Origin: Sphingomonas bisphenolicum
Lineage (GTDB): Bacteria; Pseudomonadota; Alphaproteobacteria; Sphingomonadales; Sphingomonadaceae
Length of the DNA: 64,000 nucleotides
NCBI RefSeq assembly: GCF_024349785.1
Contig: NZ_AP018817.1
Coordinates: 1,395,501-1,459,500 of the forward strand
Direction of reading: 5' to 3'
Position numbers and translations under genes: made by a program. Below, one piece after another: positions 8,930 to 17,075 of this stretch (its first letter is position 1; each line of letters opens with the position of its first letter). The notes beneath the pieces were generated by a model. It saw nothing but the letters and a program-made list of their open reading frames with translations, made no database searches and was not told the DNA's origin.

Positions 8930-9225
8930 TGGTGACGGGCGACCCTGACGATAGCCCGGAAGGGCTGGAAGGGTCGCCCTTCGCGCCGCCGGTCAAGCGG
9001 AGCGTGACCATCGCCGGGCATCAGACCGCAATCAGCCTGGAACCGATCTTCTGGGACGCCTTGCGCGCCCATGCCACCCGACACAATCTCCCGATCAACG
9101 CGCTGGTCGCCCGCATCGACGCGGCGCGGCTGGCCGTGCCGCATCCGCCCAATCTGGCCAGCGCCATCCGCTGCTGGCTGTTTGCTGATACATTTTGCGA
9201 CAACGATAAGAATTATTCTCAATAG
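8929..9225 (+). CDS. Ribbon-helix-helix domain protein (RHH_4 family)
   Basis: Protein of 98 residues whose core, KRSVTIAGHQTAISLEP followed by WDALRAHATRHNLPINALVARID and LASAIRCWLF, matches the RHH_4 pattern common in alphaproteobacteria. It is probably a small DNA-binding regulator; the target is unknown. Its ATG overlaps the phaB stop (TGATG), so it is translationally coupled to phaB. The 3' end runs into the predicted Fur site at 9207-9221. Confidence 0.8.
   Translation: MVTGDPDDSPEGLEGSPFAPPVKRSVTIAGHQTAISLEPIFWDALRAHATRHNLPINALVARIDAARLAVPHPPNLASAIRCWLFADTFCDNDKNYSQ
9207..9221 (+). promoter_or_regulatory. Putative Fur box before the siderophore receptor
   Basis: TAAGAATTATTCTCA contains the palindrome GAAT-T-ATTC. 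It agrees with the classical 15-base Fur unit TGATAATNATTATCA at 11 of 14 defined positions. It lies about 67 bases before the receptor ATG and overlaps the end of the RHH gene. Related palindromes occur before tonB and before the PepSY gene. Binding is inferred. Confidence 0.6.
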
Positions 9226-9287
9226 CGTTGACTCTGAGAAAGACTCTCAATAGCAGTTCCCCAACAATCAAAGGGGGATCTGCGAAC

Positions 9288-11744
9288 ATGCCGAAGTCCG
9301 GGAATATAACGTCCTTTCTGGCGCTGAGCTGCGTCGGCGCAATGGCCTTTGCGACGACCGCGAGCGCGCAGGAAGCTGAAAAGGGGCCGCGGCTGGGCGG
9401 CATGACCGTCACCGACACTGCGATCGATGAATCGGCGATCAAGGTGGAAAAGGCGGAATCGCCCAAATATACCCGGCCCCTGCTCGACACGCCGCAGACC
9501 ATCACCGTCATCGGCAAGGAAACCATCCAGCAGCAGAATCTGCTCACCCTGCGCGACGTCCTGTCCACCGTGCCCGGCATCACCTTCGGCGCGGGCGAGG
9601 GCGGCTTCGGCTATGGCGACCGCATCATCCTGCGCGGCCAGGACGCGAAGAACGACGTGACCGTCGATGGCGTGCGGTCTGGCGCCTTCCTCAACCGCAA
9701 CGAAGTCTATAATATCGAGCAGGTCGAGGTCACCAACGGCGCCAATTCGGTGATGAACGGCGGCGGCTCGGTCGCCGGCACGATCAACCTCGTCACCAAG
9801 CGGCCGCTGGCTGACGACCAGACGATCCTGAACGCGGGCATCGGCACCGACAATTATTACCGCGCCACGATCGACGCCAACCAGCGCGTCAACGACCTGA
9901 TCGCGGTGCGCCTCAACGCCGTCTATCACAAGAATGACGTGCCCGGCCGCGACGTCGAAAATTACGAGCGCTACGGCTTTGCCCCCGCGCTCACCATCGG
10001 CATCGACGGCCCCACCAGCCTGACGCTGCAAGGCGAATATCTGCACGACGACGCCATGCCCCAATATGGCGTGCGCTATTATCCGCGCGAGGGCGGCTTC
10101 CTGAAGGAATTCGACCGGTCGGGCTATTATGGCTTCGCCAATCTGGACCAACAGAACAGCAGGACGCGCTCGCTCCAGGCCATCTTCAGCCATGCGTTCA
10201 GCGACATGGTGAAGATTCGCAACCTGACCCGTTACGAACATATTCGCCAGAACACGATCACCAGCCAGCCCAACGGCACCTTCTGCCTCGCCTCCACGGG
10301 GCTTCAGCCGCCAGACGTCAACACAGGGATCGGCGCGGCCTGCACCACCACCGTCAACGGTGCGAATTTCACCGTACCGGCCGGCTATTATCTGCCCACC
10401 GGCGGCCGCGGCGTACAGCGTTTCATCAACAACACCACCGCCTATAACCAAATCGACCTCAGCGCCGATTTCGACACCGGCGGGATCGGCCACACGCTGG
10501 TGCTCGGCGCGTCGGCGATGTGGGAACAATATCGGCAGGAGCAGGGCGCGCTTCCCCGCAACGCCGATGGCTCGACCCCGCTCTTCCCGTTGGTCAGCAT
10601 CGCCAACCCCGGCGACATCGTCCAGGGTCCGGCGGGATACACCTATGGCAACAACGACTATAATGGTCCCATCAACTTCATCCGCTCGGCCCGGTCGCTC
10701 GGCGAACAGACCAGCTATGCCGCCTATCTGTTCGACACGATCAAGTTCAGCGACTTTTTCGAGATCAACGGCGGTCTGCGTTATGAAAATGTGAAGGGTC
10801 TCAGCCGCAGCTTCGCCTACAGCACCGCGGTCGACGCGACGCTCGGCCAGTTGACCAGCGTGACCAACCCGCCGCGCACCGACGACAATCTCTTCTCCTA
10901 TCGCATCGGCGCGGTGGTGAAACCGACGCCCGACACCAGCCTCTATGTCGCCTATGGCAACAGCAAGCTGCCTTCGAAAGCCTCGGTCGACGGCACCTGC
11001 ACCGTGGCCAATGCGGCGGGCGGCAGCGGCACCTGTTTCGTGAAGCCGGAAACCACGAAAAATTACGAAGTCGGCGCCAAGGCCGACCTGTTCGACAGGA
11101 AGCTGCTGCTGACCCTCGCCGCCTTCCGCAACGATCGCGACCAGATCAAGGTCGTCTCGGGCGATCCGACCCTGCCGGACCAGGCGACCGACGGGCATCA
11201 GCGGGTCGAGGGGATTTCCTTCGGCGCGTCGGGCAATATCACCGGCAACTGGACGATTTCTGCCAATTACATGTATCTGAAATCGAAGATCAAACAGGGC
11301 GTTTCGGATTACTGCCTCGCCCATCCTGGGGCCACGGACCCGGCGGCCGGCACCTGCGCCAACAGCCCGGCCTTTCCCGATCCGACGGCCGGCTATGCGC
11401 TGACCAACACGCCCAAACATTCGGGCAGCCTGTTCACCACCTATCGCTTCGCCTTCGGCCTCGAACTGGGATATGGCCTCACTTATCAGGGCAGGTTCTT
11501 GCTGAACCAGCCGACGCTGGCCCAGCTTACGGCGGGCACCTATGTCGGCTATCATGTGCCGAGCTACACCATCCATCGTCTGATGGTGAACTATCCGATC
11601 ACCCCGAACCTCAAGGCGCAGGTCAACGTCCAGAACTTCACCAACGAGAAATATGTGACGACGGTGCGCAATGCGATTGGCGGAAGCTGGGCGCAGCCTG
11701 CGCCGACGCGGTCGGCCGTGTTCAGCCTGAACTATCAGTTCTGA
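9288..11744 (+). CDS. TonB-dependent siderophore receptor
   Basis: Outer-membrane receptor for a ferric siderophore, 818 residues. A signal peptide (residues 1 to about 27, ending ASA-QEA) is followed by the plug domain (DTPQTITVIGKETIQQQNLLT, then ILRGQDAKNDVTVDGVR) and a 22-strand barrel ending in NYQF, with the C-terminal aromatic needed for Bam assembly. The plug resembles Fiu/FhuE-type siderophore receptors, so a catecholate or hydroxamate is possible; the substrate is not decided. The start at ATG 9288 follows AAAGGGGGAT and gives a clean signal peptide. Upstream Fur-like box, downstream hairpin, then tonB. Iron-repressed expression is likely. Confidence 0.95.
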   Translation: MPKSGNITSFLALSCVGAMAFATTASAQEAEKGPRLGGMTVTDTAIDESAIKVEKAESPKYTRPLLDTPQTITVIGKETIQQQNLLTLRDVLSTVPGITFGAGEGGFGYGDRIILRGQDAKNDVTVDGVRSGAFLNRNEVYNIEQVEVTNGANSVMNGGGSVAGTINLVTKRPLADDQTILNAGIGTDNYYRATIDANQRVNDLIAVRLNAVYHKNDVPGRDVENYERYGFAPALTIGIDGPTSLTLQGEYLHDDAMPQYGVRYYPREGGFLKEFDRSGYYGFANLDQQNSRTRSLQAIFSHAFSDMVKIRNLTRYEHIRQNTITSQPNGTFCLASTGLQPPDVNTGIGAACTTTVNGANFTVPAGYYLPTGGRGVQRFINNTTAYNQIDLSADFDTGGIGHTLVLGASAMWEQYRQEQGALPRNADGSTPLFPLVSIANPGDIVQGPAGYTYGNNDYNGPINFIRSARSLGEQTSYAAYLFDTIKFSDFFEINGGLRYENVKGLSRSFAYSTAVDATLGQLTSVTNPPRTDDNLFSYRIGAVVKPTPDTSLYVAYGNSKLPSKASVDGTCTVANAAGGSGTCFVKPETTKNYEVGAKADLFDRKLLLTLAAFRNDRDQIKVVSGDPTLPDQATDGHQRVEGISFGASGNITGNWTISANYMYLKSKIKQGVSDYCLAHPGATDPAAGTCANSPAFPDPTAGYALTNTPKHSGSLFTTYRFAFGLELGYGLTYQGRFLLNQPTLAQLTAGTYVGYHVPSYTIHRLMVNYPITPNLKAQVNVQNFTNEKYVTTVRNAIGGSWAQPAPTRSAVFSLNYQF

Positions 11745-11755
11745 TGTCCGCCCTT

Positions 11756-11779
11756 TCCCCGGTCCGATGCGGCCGGGGA
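11756..11779 (+). terminator. Hairpin after the siderophore receptor
   Basis: TCCCCGG and CCGGGGA form a 7-bp GC-rich stem with a 10-base loop, 12 bases past the receptor stop. There is no strong T-tract, so it may act as a weak terminator or mRNA 3' end. It separates the receptor from tonB, which has its own Fur-like site. Confidence 0.5.
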
Positions 11780-11871
11780 CGCAGGACGGGCGGCGATTTA
11801 TCCCACCGCAAAGGCCCATGCGCTCCGGGTGGCCGCCCGTCTCATTCTTTCTCCATGTTTCTCTGCAAACA

Positions 11872-11887
11872 TCGCAATTGATTCGCA
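11872..11887 (+). promoter_or_regulatory. Putative Fur box before tonB
   Basis: Read on the minus strand the site is TGCGAATCAATTGCG (plus one flanking base). This fits the pattern TGC-n-AAT-n-ATT-n-GCA, which I recall for alphaproteobacterial Fur, at 10 of 12 defined positions. It lies 55 bases before the tonB ATG, a usual operator distance. Inference from pattern and context only. Confidence 0.5.
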
Positions 11888-11942
11888 TTAGTCTACAGGC
11901 TATCGGCAAACGCTACGGGGTCACGCAAGGGAAGACACTGTC

Positions 11943-12713
11943 ATGTTGCAGGCGGCGAGCCAGCCAATCGACGATTATGATGCGGTTTCGGAGCAGGCGA
12001 ACGCGTCCGCTTCGGTTGCGTCCAGGTCGTTCGAATCGTGGGCGACATCGCCGGACGATCGCTATGGCGCGCGATCCCGCCCCAATATCTCCGCCATTGC
12101 GGCCATCCTTGTCGTCCACGCGCTGTTGATCGGCGCCCTGATCCAGGTGCGTAACCATGTGCAACGGGCGGAAATCGCCAAGCTGACCGTGGTGAACCTG
12201 TCGCCGCCGCCCCCGCCGCCGCCCGCAGCGGAAACCCCACCGCCGCCGCCTTCCGCGCCGCAAGTGGTCGCGCCGCCGCCGATCGTGCAGACGCCGGTGC
12301 CGCCGGTGCAGATCCAGACATCACCCGAGCCGGTTCCGGCGCCGACGCCCGTACCTGTCACCGTGGCCGTGCCGGGACCGCCCGCACCCGTCACCGCGCC
12401 GCCTGCGCCGCCCAGCATGGTGCAGGGCGGCGACCTCGGCACGCAGATGGTTGCGGGCAAGCCGCCGCGCTATCCGATCGACAGCCGCCGCAAACATGAG
12501 CAGGGGACCGTGGTGCTGACGATCACGCTCGCCGTGGATGGCGGCGTCGAAAGCATCGCCGTCAGCCAGAGCAGCGGTTTCGCCCGGCTCGACAATGCCG
12601 CCAGGGATGCGGTCAAGGGCTGGCGCTGGAAGCCCACCATCCGCGGCGGACAGCCGGTCCGCGTGCGGGGCGTGGTCGAAATCCCCTTCATCCTGCGCAC
12701 CGATGCCGCCTGA
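11943..12713 (+). CDS. tonB: TonB energy transducer
   Basis: Links the inner-membrane proton motive force to outer-membrane receptors. 256 residues: a cytoplasmic N-terminal tail (1-48), one transmembrane helix (about 49-68), a periplasmic proline-rich spacer (about 85-170, many Pro runs) and the C-terminal TonB domain (about 175-256) with the motifs PRYPIDSRRKHEQGTVVL and LDNAARDAVKGWRWKP. The N-terminal cytoplasmic extension is longer than in E. coli TonB. No exbB or exbD is in the window. GGAAGA precedes the ATG. The PiuC-type gene starts 15 bases after its stop, so the pair is probably one operon. Confidence 0.95.
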   Translation: MLQAASQPIDDYDAVSEQANASASVASRSFESWATSPDDRYGARSRPNISAIAAILVVHALLIGALIQVRNHVQRAEIAKLTVVNLSPPPPPPPAAETPPPPPSAPQVVAPPPIVQTPVPPVQIQTSPEPVPAPTPVPVTVAVPGPPAPVTAPPAPPSMVQGGDLGTQMVAGKPPRYPIDSRRKHEQGTVVLTITLAVDGGVESIAVSQSSGFARLDNAARDAVKGWRWKPTIRGGQPVRVRGVVEIPFILRTDAA

Positions 12714-12728
12714 CGGACACGCTTTTCC

Positions 12729-13412
12729 ATGCTGATTGCCATACCCGACCTGATCGATGCCGCCGGCGTCGCCGCCATTCGCGCCGTCGTCGATGCTGCG
12801 GACTGGGTGGATGGCAACATCACCTCCGGCCATCAATCGGCGCTGGCCAAGCGCAACCTGCAATTGCCCGAAGACTGCGACGCGGCCCGGCAGGCGGGGC
12901 AGATGGTGCTGGATGCGCTTGGCCGGTCGCCGCTGTTCATCGCCGCCGCGCTGCCGCTCAAGATATTCCCGCCCTTGTTCAACAGCTATGCCGGCGGGCA
13001 GAAGTTCGGCGTGCATGTCGACAATGCTGTGCGCATCCAGGCGGGGACGGGTTTTCGCGTGCGCTCCGACCTGTCGATCACCGTCTTTCTGGAAGAACCC
13101 GACGCCTATGATGGCGGCGAACTGACGATCGAGACGCAATTCGGGGTGCAGCAGGTGAAGCTCTCCGCCGGCCATGCGGTGCTCTATCCTTCTTCCTCGC
13201 TGCACCGGGTCGAGCCGGTGACGCGCGGACGGCGCGTGGCGAGCTTCTTCTGGCTCCAGTCGATGGTGCGGGACGATGGCGCCCGGCAGATGCTGTTCGA
13301 CCTCGACCGCAGCGTCCAGGGCGTGGCAGCGGCCATGGGGCAGGATCATGACGAGGTCATCCGCCTGACCGGCGTCTATCACAACCTCCTGCGCCGCTGG
13401 GCCGACGCCTGA
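12729..13412 (+). CDS. Fe2+/2-oxoglutarate-dependent PKHD-type hydroxylase (PiuC family)
   Basis: 2-oxoglutarate-dependent dioxygenase of 227 residues. The metal facial triad is His96 and Asp98 (FGVHVDNA) and His159 (SSLHRVEPV); the 2-oxoglutarate-binding Arg is in GRR at 168-169. PiuC homologues are regularly found beside TonB-dependent siderophore receptors and are iron-repressed; their substrate is not established. Its position directly behind tonB, near a receptor and an ApbE/PepSY operon, supports a role in iron uptake. Confidence 0.93.
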   Translation: MLIAIPDLIDAAGVAAIRAVVDAADWVDGNITSGHQSALAKRNLQLPEDCDAARQAGQMVLDALGRSPLFIAAALPLKIFPPLFNSYAGGQKFGVHVDNAVRIQAGTGFRVRSDLSITVFLEEPDAYDGGELTIETQFGVQQVKLSAGHAVLYPSSSLHRVEPVTRGRRVASFFWLQSMVRDDGARQMLFDLDRSVQGVAAAMGQDHDEVIRLTGVYHNLLRRWADA

Positions 13413-13718
13413 CGGGGAACGGCCTTTTTCGGCCATATCCCTCTGGGATGACGGAGGAAAGCAGACAGTCCGCTAACCACCCGATCCTGCCACCCGTCTC
13501 TGTCCTACATCGCCCGATTCCGCTATGGCTTCGGGCGGCTCCTTCCCATCGTCAACGCCCCTCAGCCGCCAGCCGGCACCCGCTGGCGGCAAAGTCGCGC
13601 GAAAAATTCGCCATGCGCGATATGCATGAAGTTCCGGAAATTCCGGCGCCCGCGGCCGGGGCCGGGGCCGGCAAAATCAGCTGCGCCTTGTCCGGCAAGG
13701 CCGCATTTCCGGCCCCGG
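13413..13718. other. Intergenic region between convergent PiuC and ApbE genes
   Basis: No gene is supported here. Short GC-rich hairpins are seen: GGCC-TTTTTC-GGCC just after the PiuC stop, a 9-bp stem GCCGCCAGC/GCTGGCGGC at 13565-13590, and the larger nested palindrome listed separately. These probably end the two converging transcripts. Confidence 0.6.
13662..13718 (-). terminator. Nested palindrome at the apbE 3' end
   Basis: CCGGGGCCGG (13662-13671) is the exact reverse complement of CCGGCCCCGG (13709-13718). An inner hairpin GCCTTG/CAAGGC (13685-13701) sits between them. Read on the minus strand it begins right after the apbE stop and the inner stem is followed by GATTTT. A terminator for the PepSY-DUF2271-DUF4198-ApbE operon is the simplest reading. 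Confidence 0.5.
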
Positions 13719-14585
13719 TCACGCCAGCATCGCAGCCAGCGCGGGGGTCATATATTCCTGCGCGCCACCATCCGTGCGCAGCACCAGCCGGGCGGCGAGA
13801 TCGTGGCGGGTGGCCAGCGCCATGCCCCGATCCGGCCCCATCACGGTGATGGCGGTGGCCCAGGCATCGGCCAGCATGGCGCTGTCGTGCAGCACGGTGA
13901 CGGAGGCGACGCCGGCCGCGATCGGGGCGCCGGTCGCGGGATCGATACTGTGGGACAGGCGCGCGCCATCCTCGATGCGGAAGCGGCGATAGTCGCCCGA
14001 AGTCGCGACCGACAGGCTGCACAGCGCGATGCGCAGCTTGGGGACGGCCAGGTCGGGCGGCGCTTCGACATCGACCCACCAAGGCTGAATATCGGGCTTG
14101 ACGCCCTTGCCGCGCAGCTCCCCGCCGATCTCGATCAGGAAATTGGCGACGCCCATGGCGCGCAACTGCGCTGCGGCTGCATCGACCGCGAAGCCCTTGG
14201 CAATGCCGGAAAAGTCGAGCGCGACGTCGGCAAGTCGGCGGGCGCGATCGTCTTCGACTTCGATGCTCGTCCAAGGAGCGGGAACGGTAGCTGACGTCGC
14301 GGGCTGGAGGCCGGGGCCGAAACCCCATCGGTCCACCAGCCGACCGATCGCGGGATCGAAGGCGCCGCCGGAGCGGCGGGCCATGTCCAGCCCGGCGCGC
14401 AACACCGTCAGCATGTCGGCGGGGAGCCGCATCCATTCGCCCACGGCCAAGCGGTTGAAGCGACTGATCGCGGAATCCGTTTCCCAATTGCTCATCTGGT
14501 CGATGACGCGCGCCAGCACCGCTTCGATGGCGCTTTCGCAGCGCGCGGGCGGATCGACGACTTGCGCCGACCAGCTCGTCCCCAT
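13719..14585 (-). CDS. apbE: ApbE family FAD:protein FMN transferase
   Basis: Periplasmic Mg2+-dependent enzyme that takes FMN from FAD and attaches it covalently to a Thr/Ser of a target protein. 288 residues from the first ATG: the family start MGTSWSA, a Gly-rich FDPAIGRLVDRWGFGP segment, VALDFSGIAKGFAVD, and the metal-site region LADAWATAITVMG. In-frame homology seems to continue upstream of this ATG (GIRIAIAPGLSPDHF), so the true start may be a CTG at 14697-14699 overlapping the preceding stop; no ATG, GTG or TTG fits. It is the last gene of the PepSY-DUF2271-DUF4198-ApbE operon. The DUF2271 protein holds its predicted target motif. Confidence 0.93.
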   Translation of the reverse strand: MGTSWSAQVVDPPARCESAIEAVLARVIDQMSNWETDSAISRFNRLAVGEWMRLPADMLTVLRAGLDMARRSGGAFDPAIGRLVDRWGFGPGLQPATSATVPAPWTSIEVEDDRARRLADVALDFSGIAKGFAVDAAAAQLRAMGVANFLIEIGGELRGKGVKPDIQPWWVDVEAPPDLAVPKLRIALCSLSVATSGDYRRFRIEDGARLSHSIDPATGAPIAAGVASVTVLHDSAMLADAWATAITVMGPDRGMALATRHDLAARLVLRTDGGAQEYMTPALAAMLA

Positions 14586-14695
14586 GGTGGGTCCACCATA
14601 TGGGACGATAGCGCCCCTGCGCTGTCGCCCGACAAAATGGTCAGGCGACAGGCCGGGCGCTATCGCGATGCGGATACCGTGGGGATTGGCCGGGT

Positions 14696-15583
14696 TCAGG
14701 GCGCCAGCACTTCCAATGTGGTGATATAGGCGGCGCGCCGCTGCGGCGGGCCTGCGGGCGCCTGCGGACGGGGCGCTGGCGGCGCGCCTGCCCCACCCGC
14801 GCCACCTTCGCCGCCCGTACCACCCGGACCGCCTTCACGGCCGCCGCCGATGCTGGCGTTCAGCCAGTAGAGGCCCGGCTGCGGCCAGGTGACGGCGACC
14901 TTGCCGTCCTTGTCGGTGGTCAGGTCGATCTGGCCCAGCGCATCCCGGTAACGAATGCCGCCGGGGATGACCGTGACCTTCAGGTCCGACGCAGGCTTGC
15001 CGTCGAGCAAGAACTGGAAGGTCGCGGCTTCGCCCGACACCAGGTCATTGGGATGGGTGACGGGGACCAGTTCGATGCCGCTGCCAGTCGGCTTGAAGAT
15101 GGTGGTGCTGGGCGCGCCCAGCGTTACGAAAATCTCGTTGCGGTTCGACATTTCGGCCGTCTGCACGTCGGTCGCGCCAGCGGGGATGGCGGTGGCCAGC
15201 TTGTCCTTGGTCGTGCCGCGGGGCAGGCGTTCCTGCTTGCCGTTCAGCATATAGCTGCCCATCACGCCGGTCGAGACGCTGGCGATGCGATAGGTGCCGG
15301 GCTTGGTCAGATGCACGTCGAAGGTGGAGCGATAACGGCCCTTGGCCGCATTCTCGATCTTGCCCGTCGCGCCGTCAGGCTCGGTCACGACGATATTGTC
15401 GGTCTGCATCGGGAAATGTTCGAAATAGAAAAGGTCGTTGGACACGGCGGCGTCGACCGTCACCCAGCTATCGGTGCCTGACAGGGTGGTGGAGGAGGGG
15501 AGCATCCACTGACGATGCGCCTGTGCCGCGCCGGAGACCATCAGGACAGCGAGCGCGCCCGCGATGAGAAATCTGCTTTTCAT
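14696..15583 (-). CDS. DUF4198 domain periplasmic protein
   Basis: Exported protein of 295 residues with a signal peptide (1-22, ending AQA) followed by the DUF4198 hallmark HRQWMLPSSTTL. Family members are periplasmic beta-sandwich proteins found with metal-uptake genes; several His/Asp/Glu residues could bind metal but no ligand set is proven. A low-complexity Gly-rich then Pro/Ala-rich tail (about 248-282) may be a flexible linker. It starts 14 bases after the DUF2271 stop, in a tight operon. A substrate-binding or metal-delivery role beside the flavinylated protein is inference. Confidence 0.88.
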   Translation of the reverse strand: MKSRFLIAGALAVLMVSGAAQAHRQWMLPSSTTLSGTDSWVTVDAAVSNDLFYFEHFPMQTDNIVVTEPDGATGKIENAAKGRYRSTFDVHLTKPGTYRIASVSTGVMGSYMLNGKQERLPRGTTKDKLATAIPAGATDVQTAEMSNRNEIFVTLGAPSTTIFKPTGSGIELVPVTHPNDLVSGEAATFQFLLDGKPASDLKVTVIPGGIRYRDALGQIDLTTDKDGKVAVTWPQPGLYWLNASIGGGREGGPGGTGGEGGAGGAGAPPAPRPQAPAGPPQRRAAYITTLEVLAP

Positions 15584-15596
15584 GGTTTAATCCCTG

Positions 15597-16130
15597 TTAT
15601 TTGCCGAAAGTGAGGGCGATAGCGCCCAGTTCGCTGCTGCCCTGCACCTTGACGGTCGCGCCGGGCTTGGGTGGCCAGGCGAAGGGCAGGCGCAACACTT
15701 CGCGTCCGCCCACTTCGCGCGCCGCCTCCACGATCAGCGTGTAGTTGCCGGGCCCGAGCGCGCCCAGCGGCCCCTTGCCGGCGGTGAAGGCGATCTTCTG
15801 TTCGCCCGGCGCGCGCGTCGCGCCGGAAACACCGTCGGCCGGGAAGCTGAGCGACCGGCCCGATGCGCGCCACCACTGGCGCACGTCGCGCAGCCATTTG
15901 GTGCCTTCGCCTTTCGCCTTGTCGACATCATACCAGACCGACAGGGTGCGGGGGGCGGCACCCTCTTTCTCGATCCAGATGGCGACATAGGGACGATGAT
16001 ATTCGGCGACCGACAGGCGCGGGATATTGACGCTGAGATTGAGCGTCTGCGCGATGGCGGGCGCAGCCGCGGTTCCGGCCGCGCCGAGCGCCGCCGCGCC
16101 GGTCAGAGCCAGACGATGGCTGATCTGCAT
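15597..16130 (-). CDS. DUF2271 periplasmic protein with an ApbE flavinylation motif
   Basis: Exported protein of 177 residues: signal peptide about 1-28 (AIAQ), then a DUF2271 beta-rich domain (PYVAIWIEKEGAAPRTLSVWYD, KWLRDVRQWW). Residues 99-105 read DGVSGAT, the consensus that ApbE modifies; Thr105 (codon 15816-15818) would carry FMN through a phosphoester bond. It sits between the PepSY membrane protein and DUF4198/ApbE. Published genomic surveys of ApbE-linked clusters describe this DUF2271-PepSY-DUF4198 set as a probable extracytosolic redox system for iron. Covalent flavin here is inferred, though the motif match is exact. Confidence 0.92.
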   Translation of the reverse strand: MQISHRLALTGAAALGAAGTAAAPAIAQTLNLSVNIPRLSVAEYHRPYVAIWIEKEGAAPRTLSVWYDVDKAKGEGTKWLRDVRQWWRASGRSLSFPADGVSGATRAPGEQKIAFTAGKGPLGALGPGNYTLIVEAAREVGGREVLRLPFAWPPKPGATVKVQGSSELGAIALTFGK

Positions 16131-16142
16131 GGTTGGTCCCCT

Positions 16143-16787
16143 TTAATGGATGAAGATGATGGCGAGTAGCGCCGGAAGCGCAAGGCCGATCGCAACCAGC
16201 GGCCAGGTGCTGGGCCGCTTCTTGGCGTGAAGCTGAAGCAGCACCAGCCCGGTCAGCGCGAAGACGAAACAGGCGATCGAGAAGATATCGATGAACCATT
16301 TCCACACGCTGCCCGCATTGCGCCCCTTGTGCAGATCGTTCAGATAGCTGATCCAGCCGCGACTGGTGCTTTCGCTGGTGACGGCGCCGCTATGCCGGTC
16401 GATCGATACCCAGCCGTCGCCGCCGGGACGGGGCAGGGGCAGATAGATTTCATCGGCCGACCATTCGGCATTGCCGGCGCCTGCCTGTCCCACGGATTGT
16501 TGGACCCAGGCGGCGACGGGCGCGGGCAGGGGCTTTTTCACGTCGGGCGCGTCGTCGGCCGCGACCTGTGTCAGCAGGTCGGCGGGCAGGGTGGCGCTTT
16601 TCTCGATGGTCCGGGGCGATGCCTCGACATCGGCGGCATGGTTCAGCGTGATGCCGGTAAAGGCAAAGAGCAGCAGGCCGATCAGGCTGACGGCGGAACT
16701 GACCCAATGCCAGGTATGGAGCTGCTTCATCCAGAAGGCTTTGGCGCTCTTCTTTCTGGGCGACTGGATACGGGTGGTTCCATGCAT
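16143..16787 (-). CDS. PepSY-associated transmembrane protein
   Basis: Inner-membrane protein of about 214 residues with three predicted helices: residues about 27-47 (after LHTWHWV), about 165-190 (WKWFIDIFSIACFVFALTG) and a C-terminal one ending IIFIH. The periplasmic loop between helices 1 and 2 holds the PepSY-like part, including DGWVSIDRHSGAV. His residues at the helix borders (LHTWHW, LNH, DLHKG) are the kind that bind b-heme in PepSY reductases. It is the first gene of the operon and would carry electrons across the membrane to the DUF2271 flavin. I start at ATG 16787, not at upstream in-frame codons, because this ATG lies downstream of the Fur-like boxes. Confidence 0.9.
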   Translation of the reverse strand: MHGTTRIQSPRKKSAKAFWMKQLHTWHWVSSAVSLIGLLLFAFTGITLNHAADVEASPRTIEKSATLPADLLTQVAADDAPDVKKPLPAPVAAWVQQSVGQAGAGNAEWSADEIYLPLPRPGGDGWVSIDRHSGAVTSESTSRGWISYLNDLHKGRNAGSVWKWFIDIFSIACFVFALTGLVLLQLHAKKRPSTWPLVAIGLALPALLAIIFIH

Positions 16788-16827
16788 GGGGTAGGATTGT
16801 TCCTGCGATATACTGCCCCTCGCATAA

Positions 16828-16859
16828 CGAGAACGACTCGCAGTTGCAAACGAGTCGCA
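16828..16859 (-). promoter_or_regulatory. Tandem Fur-box-like palindromes before the PepSY operon
   Basis: TGCAAACGAGTCGCA (16845-16859) fits the alphaproteobacterial Fur pattern TGC-n-AAT-n-ATT-n-GCA at 10 of 12 defined positions. CGAGAACGACTCGCA (16828-16842) is a weaker second unit. The two share the perfect inverted repeat GACTCG...CGAGTC (16835-16856). They lie 41-72 bases before the PepSY ATG, a good operator position. Confidence 0.55.
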
Positions 16860-17075
16860 GCAGGAATTTTGTATCAAAATGTATAGGGTGGCCGATCGAC
16901 TGCGGTGAGCGGCCTCTTCAGACCGGTCTAGGGCATGGCCTTGCTATTGACGATCATGGCCACCACCTCTAGCCGCACCATATGCCTGATGTAACACGGA
17001 TTAAACATGTCCGGGACGTCACGGCTCTTGACGGCTGCGCGGGGGAGAGCGTGTGGCCGCTGCTAGGACATGAAT

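Noticed and set aside
9219..11909. 896-codon open frame antisense to the siderophore receptor
   Set aside because: It is the shadow of a GC-rich coding sequence; its translation is Arg/Gly/His-rich with no domain, whereas the plus frame is a clear receptor.
12196..12420. Repetitive CCG-rich tract as a possible CRISPR or repeat array
   Set aside because: It is the proline-rich spacer of TonB; there is no regular repeat-spacer pattern. No CRISPR array was seen anywhere in the window.
16380..16420. DRHSGAV in the PepSY protein as a second ApbE target
   Set aside because: It lacks the Thr/Ser after GA required for flavin attachment; it is better explained as the PepSY strand motif.
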